The notes: generated by a model not told the origin, from the letters alone. A stretch of 64,000 bases of DNA from Microbacter margulisiae (GCF_014192515.1 NZ_JACHYB010000002.1:744001-808000); one strand, 5' to 3'. Positions 1-8,476 are shown, counted from the stretch's first letter. Program-made: numbers and translations.

Positions 1-53
1 GCGTAAATTTCATTCAACCTAAATCGTATATTGTTGAAATTAAAGAGGAGGCG

Positions 54-710
54 TTAGTTTATAATAAGAGGATGTCCTGCAAGGTCAAAATGCATAACAT
101 TATTTACATCGGATTTCAACTGCTTGCTTACATAAAGACTCATAGAAATACCACTGTGGGCCGTTAAATCCAGATCCTTGATCTTAAAATTCCCCATTTT
201 TATATCCGTGGTGGAGGTAAAATCAAATTTGCACCGGTTGGCAGAGCCTGTCATCTCTGCATAGGCAACGGCATTGAACGTGCAGTTAAAAACATTAGAT
301 ATAAGATTCATTTTGATACTGGCTACCGATCGGGCGTCAAACTGTAAGTTATCGAGTTCCAGGGTGCTGTTTGGGCTTGTATAACAACTGGCTACATTCC
401 TGGCTATGATGGTTACCGGTTTATTGGGTATCGTAATATAGGCAATGCAGCGTTTGGAGTTTAATTTGTGTGTCACGTCTATCGCAAGCTGATGGTTGGT
501 TTCTGTAACTGTAACATTGGGCTGATTTGCTTTTTCTGTTTCGATTTCCACCTTGTAGGTGCTGCCCGCTAAAAAACAGACGGCGGCAACGTCGTTAATT
601 TTGACCGTATGGATGGTACCAGCAGTATTCACACGTACTTCTTTTACGATCTGAGCTTGCATATGCAAAATACTAGCCAGTAGAAATGTAAGTATGACAA
701 GATATCTCAT
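54..710 (-). CDS. Secreted GIN-domain (DUF2807-like) protein
   Basis: 218 aa with an N-terminal signal peptide (hydrophobic residues 4-16, likely cleaved after MQA at about residue 19). The remainder is rich in short beta-strand segments with regularly spaced hydrophobic and Asn/Ser/Thr residues, as in the head GIN / DUF2807 family of putative adhesins of Bacteroidota, whose fold is a right-handed beta-helix-like structure. The family has no defined enzymatic role; it is expected in the periplasm or at the cell surface. It lies 170 bp downstream of the radical SAM maturase on the same strand, so it may be co-transcribed with the peptide locus, but that link is only positional. The family call rests on overall pattern, not on a diagnostic motif. 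Confidence 0.65.
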   Translation of the reverse strand: MRYLVILTFLLASILHMQAQIVKEVRVNTAGTIHTVKINDVAAVCFLAGSTYKVEIETEKANQPNVTVTETNHQLAIDVTHKLNSKRCIAYITIPNKPVTIIARNVASCYTSPNSTLELDNLQFDARSVASIKMNLISNVFNCTFNAVAYAEMTGSANRCKFDFTSTTDIKMGNFKIKDLDLTAHSGISMSLYVSKQLKSDVNNVMHFDLAGHPLIIN

Positions 711-879
711 ATATTTATAATTGATTTTTCAGAGTTATAGGAAACTCCATTATAAAATGTAAGCATTCTCTCACATGGTACGAGGATATGCTTTGGCATA
801 TTCGCCTCATACTATAATCCTTATTTTATTGTTAAAGATCGGATATGTGATAATGTATATATTAAAAATAACGACATAT

Positions 880-2166
880 TTAATTTATAACATACAATAA
901 CTTATCTCGGATGATGTCTAATTTTATATTTTCGTCATAATTATGAATACAATATTCCCTCCCTTTATGCTCTAATGCCTGTTGAGAACATCCCCCATTG
1001 CATATAGGCAAGATTTTACAAATCAAACATGAAGGATTATGAAATTTGGCATCCATCCTTTCATAATATTTTTTATTCCATTCTATATCACCTTTTTCTG
1101 TCAATATACCTTCCTTGCTTTCCGGAATGAAATCCCTGGCTGTACATTTGAAAACATCTCCATTATAGTTAATCGTGGCCTGATTCATCTTATCCGCATA
1201 ACAAGAATTCCTGACAGTATCAATGAACTTATTATAGTTCACCACAAAATTTTGATCGTGGAAAAATTTAATGATTTGTAATATCTCTGTGTGAAGGTCT
1301 GTAGATTCTTGCCATACTTTATTAAAGGAAAAATCAATCAACTGTTTTTCGCTTGAAGATAAATCCGAGAAATCTTCAATAATCTGCGTTACATCTTCCG
1401 TTAATGTTTCCTTTGACAAGTTGATTCTGCAAGTTACTTTCATACCTGCTTGCAAGCATCGCTTAATATTTGCCACAATAAGATCATAAGATTCTTTCCC
1501 CTGGCCGATATAGCGTACCTGATTATGCCGTTTCCTATGCCCGTCCAAGGTTATTTGCCACTGAGTAACGTGTAAGTTTTTGCATGCTGACAAAATGTTG
1601 TCGTCGATCAATAAGCCGTTTGATGTAAAATCAGAATTAAATTGAATATCCCTGCTGCCTGTATATTCATGAACAAACTCAAGCATAGGAAGTATTACTT
1701 GTTTAAAATACAGCAACGGCTCACCACCAAACCAACTGACAGTAAATTGTTTAATAATTCCGTTGCTCAATTTCTTGGCAATATGTCTTTTAATTTTTTC
1801 AATAGTGTCTTTATTCATTTTTGAACCAGGAATATGCGTTTCGTAGCAGTACCAGCATTTAAAATTACAGTTCAACGTCGGATTAATAATGAGATGATAA
1901 TGTTCCGAATTCCGGTCAATTGAATAAACCAAATCTTTTACTTTTTGTAATTCGTCTGTCTGTTCCGGAATACAGAAACTCTTTGCAACAAGTAAATTCC
2001 AGAAATCAGGATGAAGAGTTTCCAGCCTGTTGATATCTTCCAGAAGAGTATTACTAAACAATTCATATAGTTCCACAGTTAAAAAAATAAAGTCATCTGC
2101 TAAGGCATTATATCCGACCACATAGTGCAGATGTGGAAAAAAAATGTTATATTGACTAACCCTCAT
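880..2166 (-). CDS. Radical SAM/SPASM peptide maturase, GG-Bacteroidales type
   Basis: 428 aa. The radical SAM motif CxxxCxxC is seen at Cys100, Cys104 and Cys107 (CNFKCWYC), preceded by about 90 residues that probably form the peptide-binding region. A C-terminal SPASM region has the expected cysteine series from about residue 322 (CYAD, FKCTA, CLICKILPICNGGC, then YC), which binds auxiliary Fe-S clusters. Such enzymes use S-adenosylmethionine and a 5'-deoxyadenosyl radical to install thioether, carbon-carbon or epimerised residues in ribosomal peptides. The substrate candidate is the 48-aa KLKGG peptide encoded immediately upstream on the same strand (2331..2477). A terminator-like hairpin lies between the two genes. 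The chemistry installed cannot be read from sequence; two cysteines in the core make a thioether possible. Confidence 0.88.
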   Translation of the reverse strand: MRVSQYNIFFPHLHYVVGYNALADDFIFLTVELYELFSNTLLEDINRLETLHPDFWNLLVAKSFCIPEQTDELQKVKDLVYSIDRNSEHYHLIINPTLNCNFKCWYCYETHIPGSKMNKDTIEKIKRHIAKKLSNGIIKQFTVSWFGGEPLLYFKQVILPMLEFVHEYTGSRDIQFNSDFTSNGLLIDDNILSACKNLHVTQWQITLDGHRKRHNQVRYIGQGKESYDLIVANIKRCLQAGMKVTCRINLSKETLTEDVTQIIEDFSDLSSSEKQLIDFSFNKVWQESTDLHTEILQIIKFFHDQNFVVNYNKFIDTVRNSCYADKMNQATINYNGDVFKCTARDFIPESKEGILTEKGDIEWNKKYYERMDAKFHNPSCLICKILPICNGGCSQQALEHKGREYCIHNYDENIKLDIIRDKLLYVIN

Positions 2167-2256
2167 AGGACAAAATAAATTAATTGATTTACAAAATGAA
2201 AATTGATATTCATGGGTATAACACAGAACTGTTTAATACACATAATAGAGTCCATT

Positions 2257-2283
2257 AAAAGGGGAAGAAATCTTCCCCTTTCT
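2257..2283 (-). terminator. Terminator/attenuator hairpin between precursor and maturase
   Basis: Perfect inverted repeat AAAGGGGAAGA, 2-nt loop, TCTTCCCCTTT, followed on the minus strand by TTTTAATGG. It lies after the precursor stop (2331) and before the maturase start (2166). Such a hairpin would give an abundant short precursor transcript with partial read-through into the enzyme gene. Confidence 0.7.
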
Positions 2284-2330
2284 TTATTCATAATTCAATT
2301 AAAAATCGAATTAATATGGACAGTTACATT

Positions 2331-2477
2331 TTAGCACTTATTTAAACATACTCCATTATTGGTTACCCCACTTCCTCCTTTTAATTTACTAAGCTGCTCT
2401 GTTGTTAATGAGGCAAATCCACCTTTGAAAATTCCATTTTCTTCGGAAAGCTTGGTTAACTTATTCGTTGTTTCCAT
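2331..2477 (-). CDS. RiPP precursor peptide with KLKGG leader (48 aa)
   Basis: Read by hand on the minus strand: ATG at 2477, TAA at 2333-2331, 48 codons. The N-terminal 35 residues form a leader ending in LTTEQLSKLKGG, the double-glycine signature of Bacteroidales radical-SAM-modified natural product precursors (the TIGR04149 type), normally cut by a C39 peptidase-transporter. The core after GG is SGVTNNGVCLNKC (13 residues, two cysteines, the last residue Cys). The gene precedes the radical SAM/SPASM maturase on the same strand, as is typical. No C39 transporter is visible in the window. The gene is only 40 bp from the left end of an IS4-family insertion that lies upstream of its start, so its native promoter has probably been displaced. 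The family call is by motif and context; the mature product is unknown. Confidence 0.85.
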   Translation of the reverse strand: METTNKLTKLSEENGIFKGGFASLTTEQLSKLKGGSGVTNNGVCLNKC

Positions 2478-2508
2478 AACAATAAAATATTAAACATATT
2501 AATTAATA

Positions 2509-2517
2509 GCGATTCAT
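2509..2517. repeat. Left target-site duplication of the IS4 element
   Basis: GCGATTCAT, repeated exactly at 3818..3826 on the other side of the element. The 9-bp length fits IS4-family transposition. Confidence 0.92.
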
Positions 2518-2535
2518 CATTAGTGTCCACTAAAA
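2518..2535 (+). repeat. IS4 element left inverted repeat
   Basis: CATTAGTGTCCACTAAAA, a perfect 18-bp match to the reverse complement of 3800..3817. Confidence 0.95.
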
Positions 2536-2581
2536 CTCATTAATAGTTCTTTGAAATCCTTTTCTATCAGTATTTTCCGAG

Positions 2582-2589
2582 CAAATATA
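2582..2589 (-). promoter_or_regulatory. Possible outward promoter -7 box in the IS left end
   Basis: Plus-strand CAAATATA reads TATATTTG on the minus strand, a match to the Bacteroidota -7 consensus TAnnTTTG, pointing out of the IS toward the precursor gene start about 105 bp away. No clear -33 TTTG is visible at the right spacing, so this is tentative. Confidence 0.3.
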
Positions 2590-2615
2590 TTGCGTGACGA
2601 TTTGATTTTTTTATC

Positions 2616-2642
2616 TTGCCCGAAATGTAAAAAAACGGGCAA
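2616..2642 (+). promoter_or_regulatory. Hairpin sequestering the transposase start
   Basis: TTGCCCG at 2616..2622 pairs with CGGGCAA at 2636..2642, a 7-bp stem with a 13-nt A-rich loop. The right arm ends on the first base of the transposase ATG. In IS10 and IS50 comparable structures block transposase translation from transcripts that enter from outside; the same role is inferred here. Confidence 0.55.
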
Positions 2643-3805
2643 TGAATACAGGAAAATATATTTTTGCACAAATGATTGAGTTTTTACCTCAACGTGTTTT
2701 TGACGGATTTGTCGCCAAGTATGAAGGCAACAAATATGTAAAACATTTCAGTTGTTGGAATCAATTGTTGGTAATGATGTTTGGTCAACTTTCAAATCGC
2801 GATAGCCTTCGGGATTTGATTTTAGCTATAGAGGCACATCGCCAGAAGAAATATCATTTGGGATTTGGAAAAAATGTTACCCGAAGTAATCTTTCCAAAG
2901 CAAATGAAAAACGTGATAGTAAAATCTTTGGAGACTATGCCTATTATTTGATTGAAATTGCCCGAAAGCGTCGGGCAAACGATAACTTTGAAATAGACGG
3001 TAAAGTTTATGCTTTTGATTCTTCGACCATTGATTTATGTTTGAATGTGTTTTGGTGGGCGAAGTTTCGTACAACAAAAGCGGGTATTAAGCTTCACACG
3101 CTCTATGACATAACAACACAGATTCCGGCATTCATTCATATTACAAACGCTACTGTAAATGACATGAATGCAATGGATGTAATTCCTTATGAATCTGGTG
3201 CGTATTATGTATTTGACCGTGGATATGTAGACTACAAAAGGCTTTATAATATCACAAAGCATACAGCTTATTTTGTGATTAGAGCCAAGAAAAATCTTCA
3301 GTTCCAGTACACTCAAATGAATCCCGTAAATGAAAGAAACGGAGTGATGAGTGATCAAATCGGTAAACTTACAGGATTTTATATATCGCAATATTATCCG
3401 GATGAAATTAGAAAAGTTGTTTATTACGACAAGGAAACAAACAGAACATTTGTTTACCTGACGAACAACATGGAACTAACTTCTGAACAGATAGCATTAC
3501 TTTATAAAAACCGTTGGCAAGTAGAGTTATTCTTCAAATGGATTAAGCAACACTTAAAAATTAAGTCCTTTTGGGGGATGACAGAAAATGCTGTCAGAAT
3601 ACAAATATACACTGCGGTAATTTCATATTGCCTGGTTGCAATCATTGAAAATGAACTTATGATTAAACGCTCAACATATGAAGTCCTGCAGATATTAGGA
3701 ATATCTCTGCTGGACAAATCACCAATTGGTGAGCTGTTTTTTAATACAGATAGAAACGATGTCAAAGAACTCTCGTCAGATCAACTGACTCTTAATTTTT
3801 TTTAG
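2642..3805 (+). CDS. IS4-family transposase (DUF4372 N-domain, DDE)
   Basis: 387 aa. The N-terminal 70 residues match the DUF4372 type (FLPQRVFDGFVAKYEG, then a conserved SCWNQLLVMMFGQLS). The DDE catalytic triad is visible: Asp126 in AFDSSTIDL, Asp192 in YVFDRGYVDY and Glu295 in the YREK-like block YKNRWQVELFFKWIKQHLKIK. This RNase H-fold enzyme cuts and pastes the element using the 18-bp ends. Length is normal for the family, with no frameshift, and the TAG stop falls inside the right terminal repeat. Start at ATG 2642 is directly downstream of a stem-loop. Confidence 0.95.
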   Translation: MNTGKYIFAQMIEFLPQRVFDGFVAKYEGNKYVKHFSCWNQLLVMMFGQLSNRDSLRDLILAIEAHRQKKYHLGFGKNVTRSNLSKANEKRDSKIFGDYAYYLIEIARKRRANDNFEIDGKVYAFDSSTIDLCLNVFWWAKFRTTKAGIKLHTLYDITTQIPAFIHITNATVNDMNAMDVIPYESGAYYVFDRGYVDYKRLYNITKHTAYFVIRAKKNLQFQYTQMNPVNERNGVMSDQIGKLTGFYISQYYPDEIRKVVYYDKETNRTFVYLTNNMELTSEQIALLYKNRWQVELFFKWIKQHLKIKSFWGMTENAVRIQIYTAVISYCLVAIIENELMIKRSTYEVLQILGISLLDKSPIGELFFNTDRNDVKELSSDQLTLNFF

Positions 3806-3817
3806 TGGACACTAATG
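3800..3817 (+). repeat. IS4 element right inverted repeat
   Basis: TTTTAGTGGACACTAATG, the perfect reverse complement of the left end at 2518..2535; followed by the second copy of GCGATTCAT (3818..3826). Confidence 0.95.
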
Positions 3818-3974
3818 GCGATTCATAGTTATTTATTATAGACATAGAATCATTATCGGTCTACTTTCGATTGCAATCAAAAATCTATTTTAAATACATT
3901 GATTCGCTTGTAATTGGCCACCTTACTTGCAGAATATGTACTGAAAATACAAATTATAAACAAATACAAGAATA

Positions 3975-6386
3975 TTATTTCACTCTTTCCCGTTCATCTT
4001 CATTGCTTACATTGCGCTTTTCTACCCGGACAAGCTTATTCCCGAATCTATAGCTTACCGCCAGACGTAAATACTGCGTATCACCATAATTATCAAATGT
4101 ATATCTAATATTATTTGAGAGAACAGTAGATTTTGCATGGTCTGTCCTGAACAGATCGTTTGCTGTTAACGATAAGATTAATTTTTCCTTTAACAACAGC
4201 ATCTTAATCCCTGCATAGGCATACCAGGTGGCATCCACGTTGTTGTAAGCCGCTAAATAAGGGAACTCATAATAGAAACCGAGATTGAACATCAGGGTTC
4301 TTTTTTTATTGAGCATGAAATCGTTATTGGTAGTGAAGTTCCCGCTTACCTTGTGGAGTAATGGCATAGCCTCGGGTATCGTCGCTCTCTTCCGGATATA
4401 ATAACAGACGGCATTGTTGTACGAGTTCCACCACCATAATTTATTAAATGTGAAGGATTCGGAAATACCTGTGCTGTAGTAATCAATGCAATTCTCCGGA
4501 TAGTAACGTATCACCTGGGTGGTGGGATCAATAAAAGGAAATGTGTAGATATCCCCTGTAAAACTGCTGTACCAAAAATCATGCACGAAATGATCTGTCG
4601 TGATTGAAAAATCTACATTATTGGAAAAGGAAGGAAGCAGGAAAGGATTTCCTTCGTTGTAATCATAAGAATTCAAATACGATTTGTAAGGATTCAAATC
4701 ATTATAGGCAGGACGGTTAATTCTGCGGCTGTAACTCAATGCAATAGACTTGTCACCGCCCAATTGGTAGGTCAGGTAGCAGGTGGGAAATAGCTTGAGG
4801 TAGTTATGGTTGTTTGTCTGATTCAACGTTTGGGAATAGCCCTGGGTCTCCGTGTTTTCCAACCGCAACCCGGCCTGTGCGCTCAATACCTTAGAGAGCT
4901 TCTTGCTGGCTGACAGATAGGCTGCCTGGATGTTCTCCCGATAGCGGAAGGTATTGGTTTGGTTGTTGTCCACCACCGGCTGCCCTGTCGTGTTGTCGTA
5001 AAAAATATAGTCGTTATTATTGTTGGTAAAGGATACCTCTCCGCCAAAGTCAAGGCTGGCCCATGAATAGGGTAACGTCACATCAATCTTGGCCGAATAG
5101 TTGATTACTTTTCCTTTATTCCGGTTCATATTGGCATAATAGGAACCGGGGATCATACTTTGGTCCGGATAGAGGCTGTTTCCCCAATTACTGATGGAAT
5201 CATGACTGTGGTTGATAAAATAATCCAGATCAACCGTTATTTTCTTCCCCAGCGTATCGAGTTTGATCGTGCTGTTCAGATTCACGGCATGGAGATTACT
5301 ATAAAAATCACTAGTTTTTGTAGTAGGCATAAACTCTTTGATTGAGTTATCTGCATTATTGTATATCGTAGTTAATATAGAGTTATTTCCACGATGATCT
5401 CTTGAAATCGTTCCGAAATACATGGCCCCGATTTCCCATCGATCGCTCATTCTATAATTAATTCCCATATCTGCATTCGCATATTTATTGATTCCACGAA
5501 AGGGAGCTGTCAATATCCATGTTTCATCGGGATAATAGATCAGGTTCTTCATCTGAAATAAATTTTTCCCGGCTCCGGTGGTAACATTAGCATACATGGA
5601 CATCCTTCCCTTCTTGTAGTTAAAGTCAGCTCCGGCATTACCGCTTGGATAGGTAGCTTGTGTATAAGTGCCACGCAGATTAAGGTTCCAGGAATCCGTC
5701 CGGTTTTTCTTCAGCACAATGTTGATGATACCGCTGTTGCCTTCTGCTTCGTATTTGGCCGGTGGGGTCGTGATGACTTCTATGCTTTTGATGCTGGATG
5801 AAGGGATGGTTTTCAGGTAGCTGATCAGGTCTTGGCCGCTGAGGGGGATAACGCGGTCGTCTACCATGACCATCAGGTTACTTTTGGCTATCATGCTGAT
5901 CTGGTCGTCTGTCACTTGCAGCATGGGCGTGACGCGTAAAGCGTCCAGGGCGTCGCCGCCTGTGCTGATGATGGAATTGGCGACATTGAAGACCAGCCGG
6001 TCGGGCTTGCGTTCAAACAGGTTTTGGTGACCTTCTACTACGACTTCGTGCAGCATTTGGGTGGGATCTATGAATATGTTGCCTATGTTTATATTGTGCT
6101 CCAATAGTAGCGTGGTGTCTTTCAATAGCTTTCCCCATTGCCTGACCTGCAGGTCATATCGTCCTTTTTTAATGGCTATCGTGAAGGTTCCATCGGTATC
6201 GGACAGGGCCTGTTTGACAAAGGTGCTGTCTTTCAACAGGTCTATCTCTGCGAAATCGACGCCCTGGTGGTTTGGGGTTACGACTTTGCCCCGCAATTCA
6301 ACCTGGCTCCAGATCACCAGGCTATTGAATACAAAGAGCAGTAGCAAACAGCGCTTGCAGGAAAAGGGTTTTAGTAGAAGATTCAT
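3975..6386 (-). CDS. Outer-membrane beta-barrel (TonB-receptor-like) protein
   Basis: 803 aa. An N-terminal signal sequence (about residues 1-27, ending VIWSQ) is followed by a carboxypeptidase-D regulatory-like beta domain (VELRGKVVTPNHQGVDFAEIDLLKDS, about 30-110), a plug-like region (about 115-230: DALRVTPMLQVTDDQISM, SIEVITTPPAKYEAEGNSGIINIVLKK) and a long beta-barrel rich in aromatic and Asn residues to the C-terminus. This matches the outer-membrane beta-barrel family (OMP_b-brl_3) of Bacteroidota, which resembles TonB-dependent receptors but lacks a clear SusD partner; none is encoded nearby. The substrate is unknown. Before the IS insertion it lay directly upstream of the RiPP precursor and maturase on the same strand, with about 1.5 kb now between them, so a role in export or uptake of the peptide is possible but unproven. 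Confidence 0.85.
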   Translation of the reverse strand: MNLLLKPFSCKRCLLLLFVFNSLVIWSQVELRGKVVTPNHQGVDFAEIDLLKDSTFVKQALSDTDGTFTIAIKKGRYDLQVRQWGKLLKDTTLLLEHNINIGNIFIDPTQMLHEVVVEGHQNLFERKPDRLVFNVANSIISTGGDALDALRVTPMLQVTDDQISMIAKSNLMVMVDDRVIPLSGQDLISYLKTIPSSSIKSIEVITTPPAKYEAEGNSGIINIVLKKNRTDSWNLNLRGTYTQATYPSGNAGADFNYKKGRMSMYANVTTGAGKNLFQMKNLIYYPDETWILTAPFRGINKYANADMGINYRMSDRWEIGAMYFGTISRDHRGNNSILTTIYNNADNSIKEFMPTTKTSDFYSNLHAVNLNSTIKLDTLGKKITVDLDYFINHSHDSISNWGNSLYPDQSMIPGSYYANMNRNKGKVINYSAKIDVTLPYSWASLDFGGEVSFTNNNNDYIFYDNTTGQPVVDNNQTNTFRYRENIQAAYLSASKKLSKVLSAQAGLRLENTETQGYSQTLNQTNNHNYLKLFPTCYLTYQLGGDKSIALSYSRRINRPAYNDLNPYKSYLNSYDYNEGNPFLLPSFSNNVDFSITTDHFVHDFWYSSFTGDIYTFPFIDPTTQVIRYYPENCIDYYSTGISESFTFNKLWWWNSYNNAVCYYIRKRATIPEAMPLLHKVSGNFTTNNDFMLNKKRTLMFNLGFYYEFPYLAAYNNVDATWYAYAGIKMLLLKEKLILSLTANDLFRTDHAKSTVLSNNIRYTFDNYGDTQYLRLAVSYRFGNKLVRVEKRNVSNEDERERVK

Positions 6387-6533
6387 AAATATAAAAATTT
6401 ACCTCATTTATTTCGATATCAAATGCACTTTTCAAACTTTAAACAGATCTGTATATATCGTGAGTTGGATGTCAAACATTCGACAACATATCGTCTTTAA
6501 CTTCAAAATTTTCCATCTTCAAATTTTCAAATC

Positions 6534-7862
6534 TCAAATATAAATTGTAATAATCTTAAGGCCAATGTAATATTTAATATGCTCAAGCAGTACCGCTTGT
6601 AGCTTTTCTGCATCTTCAGGAGAAGGAGCTGTTTCAAAATGGCTAAGCATGGCGGCATATAATTCTGACTTTAGCCTGGAGGTGCTCAATTCATATAATA
6701 TCACTTCGCTCATTTGATCCAGATCAATAGAAAAACTATACTCAAATATTTCTTTGGTGCTTACATTATGACCTCCGTTTTGTTTTTCCCTGATCATTAT
6801 TTCTGGCAACAAGGTAATTTTATAGTCAAGCCCTTCCTGTTCATAGCTGTCGATTTTCCTGATTTGTTCATAAGTAAAAAGATCCCGTGCTAATAACCGG
6901 GTGGCAGTTATTTCCTCTTCTTCCAAATGTTTTGCATACCATTCGATCAACTCATCATTCTCATCTTTTGTAAATCGAAAATCAAACTTTTGACTCCAAT
7001 CAGGGATGGTAAGATCAAAAAGAGTTTTAATCCATTCCGGATGATGATACCAGCAATACTGCAACATCTTATAACATGTCCAAGCATCTCTTTTGAATAC
7101 GCCTATTAAATGCAGGTATCTCCTGTTATCGGGTACAGCGTCAAAATCGCCAAAACCTGTATACTCATTGTCTCCAATATCCCCGTTGATCAATACATCA
7201 ATCGTTTTTTCCTCGGAATCAGCACACTCACAAAATAGAACCTGCTCAAAAAATACATTAAAGTTGAATAAATTGATTTTATCCCAGATCTGACTATTTT
7301 GATAAACAAAATCAGACGAGAGCCGGCTGTAACGTTTAAAGAAACTGACATCATTTCCACCAACAATGCCCATGTTATAAGCTAAATTATTACGTCCCTG
7401 ATGAAAGCTTTCCATTTGTTCGGGTAAATATTCCAGATTCGGATATATTTTATCCCACATGACCCGGTAATAGGTTGTCGTAAACTCCCTGTTCTGTGCA
7501 ATAAGTGGGGAATTAATAAATTCTTCAGGAAAAGGTTCAAAGATAAAAACATCACCATCCACATGCAGGAATGGTTCTTTTTGCATGGAGTATGTTTTTA
7601 TTTTAGCCATTGCCCAAAGATCGTTGGGTAAATTATTGAGTTCATCGAGTATGACATGGACTTTTGTGTATGGAAGATGTAATTTGCAAATTAAAATATC
7701 ATACCCGAACTCGTCCGTATAAAGTTCTACGTCATTATAATATTTCACTAATTGATGGCAACTCAGCATCCATCCCAGCCAATGGAATTTATAGTCTAAC
7801 CAACCATAGCTGTTTTGAATGCTTTTATGTTGACCTCCCCAAAATGATTGAATAACTTTCAT
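6534..7862 (-). CDS. DUF6734 family protein, glycosyltransferase-like
   Basis: 442 aa, no signal peptide. The opening MKVIQSFWGG and the block KEPFLHVDGDVFIFEPF (about residues 96-112) resemble DUF6734 proteins, which look like GT-A fold glycosyltransferases; Asp102-Gly-Asp104 would be the metal/nucleotide-sugar binding DxD. Later segments (NMGIVGGNDVSFF, HLIGVFKRD) are also reminiscent of that fold. Members occur near radical-SAM peptide genes in Bacteroidota, which would fit this setting, but that is recollection of the family and not shown by the sequence. It is 147 bp upstream of the beta-barrel gene on the same strand. An acceptor cannot be named; glycosylation of the peptide or of a surface glycan are both possible. 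Confidence 0.55.
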   Translation of the reverse strand: MKVIQSFWGGQHKSIQNSYGWLDYKFHWLGWMLSCHQLVKYYNDVELYTDEFGYDILICKLHLPYTKVHVILDELNNLPNDLWAMAKIKTYSMQKEPFLHVDGDVFIFEPFPEEFINSPLIAQNREFTTTYYRVMWDKIYPNLEYLPEQMESFHQGRNNLAYNMGIVGGNDVSFFKRYSRLSSDFVYQNSQIWDKINLFNFNVFFEQVLFCECADSEEKTIDVLINGDIGDNEYTGFGDFDAVPDNRRYLHLIGVFKRDAWTCYKMLQYCWYHHPEWIKTLFDLTIPDWSQKFDFRFTKDENDELIEWYAKHLEEEEITATRLLARDLFTYEQIRKIDSYEQEGLDYKITLLPEIMIREKQNGGHNVSTKEIFEYSFSIDLDQMSEVILYELSTSRLKSELYAAMLSHFETAPSPEDAEKLQAVLLEHIKYYIGLKIITIYI

Positions 7863-8044
7863 GCAAAATGCTTTTAATGAGACTTAGATTATATAGACGC
7901 TTTATTATCTATATACTTACAACTGATTTATGTTGTAAAATTTACCGATTTAATATCTTTCTATCAGATTCATGGCATATAATCAAAAATGAATAACCGT
8001 ACCTTCCATATCAAATTACATTTTAGCCTGATATAAAAACTGAT

Positions 8045-8476
8045 TTACGGAATATCCACATTTATGGTAAATATGGCACCACTATCGTTTGTCACTACCA
8101 ATATATAAGTCCCGCTCGTCCATCCGGCAGTATTTATCGCCATCGATGAATCTACAGAACCAATCATACTGGTTTCGTAAACAATATTATTGAAGCTATC
8201 TACTAGAGAAATAGTCACATACCCACAGTTAGCAGTAAACTCAACAGTAATAACAGAACCATCTTGAGAAACAAGACAGGGAGTGTAAATTTGAGTTGAT
8301 TGTGTTTTAATTGGAGGATTAGGATTTGTAGGATCATCCCCTCGAGATGATTCGGGATAAATCATCAACAAGACAATAATCAATATTGGAAATAAAAAAG
8401 ATTTGTAGGTTTTCACTGTGAAACTATAAATTAGAATAAATAACTTTCGAAGAAAACCATACAACATGACTATCAA
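8045..8476 (-). CDS. DUF3244-like small secreted protein
   Basis: 143 aa. The N-terminus has a long hydrophobic stretch (about residues 27-41) followed by ESSRGDDPTNPNPP, suggesting export with a proline-rich linker. The rest (about 55-143) is a short immunoglobulin-like beta domain ending in TAGWTSGTYILVVTNDSGAIFTINVDI, typical of the DUF3244 proteins of Bacteroidales, which are small envelope or secreted proteins without assigned function. The start could also be the internal Met4; 46 residues before the linker is long for a signal peptide. The DDPxxPNP motif after the hydrophobic segment recurs in the 53-aa peptide at 16853..17014. It lies 212 bp downstream of a TPR/HTH regulator on the same strand. 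Confidence 0.7.
   Translation of the reverse strand: MIVMLYGFLRKLFILIYSFTVKTYKSFLFPILIIVLLMIYPESSRGDDPTNPNPPIKTQSTQIYTPCLVSQDGSVITVEFTANCGYVTISLVDSFNNIVYETSMIGSVDSSMAINTAGWTSGTYILVVTNDSGAIFTINVDIP

Larger units (their letters stand above)
2518..3817 (+). mobile_element. Complete IS4-family insertion sequence (1300 bp)
   Basis: Bounded by an 18-bp perfect inverted repeat, CATTAGTGTCCACTAAAA at 2518..2535 and its reverse complement at 3800..3817, and flanked by a 9-bp direct duplication GCGATTCAT. It holds one intact DDE transposase gene on the plus strand whose stop codon lies inside the right inverted repeat. Intact ends, duplication and gene suggest a recent and probably still active insertion. 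It splits the upstream region of the RiPP precursor (minus strand) from the DNA that would have carried its promoter. A hairpin at the transposase start and a minus-strand -7-like box at the left end are annotated separately. Confidence 0.95.
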
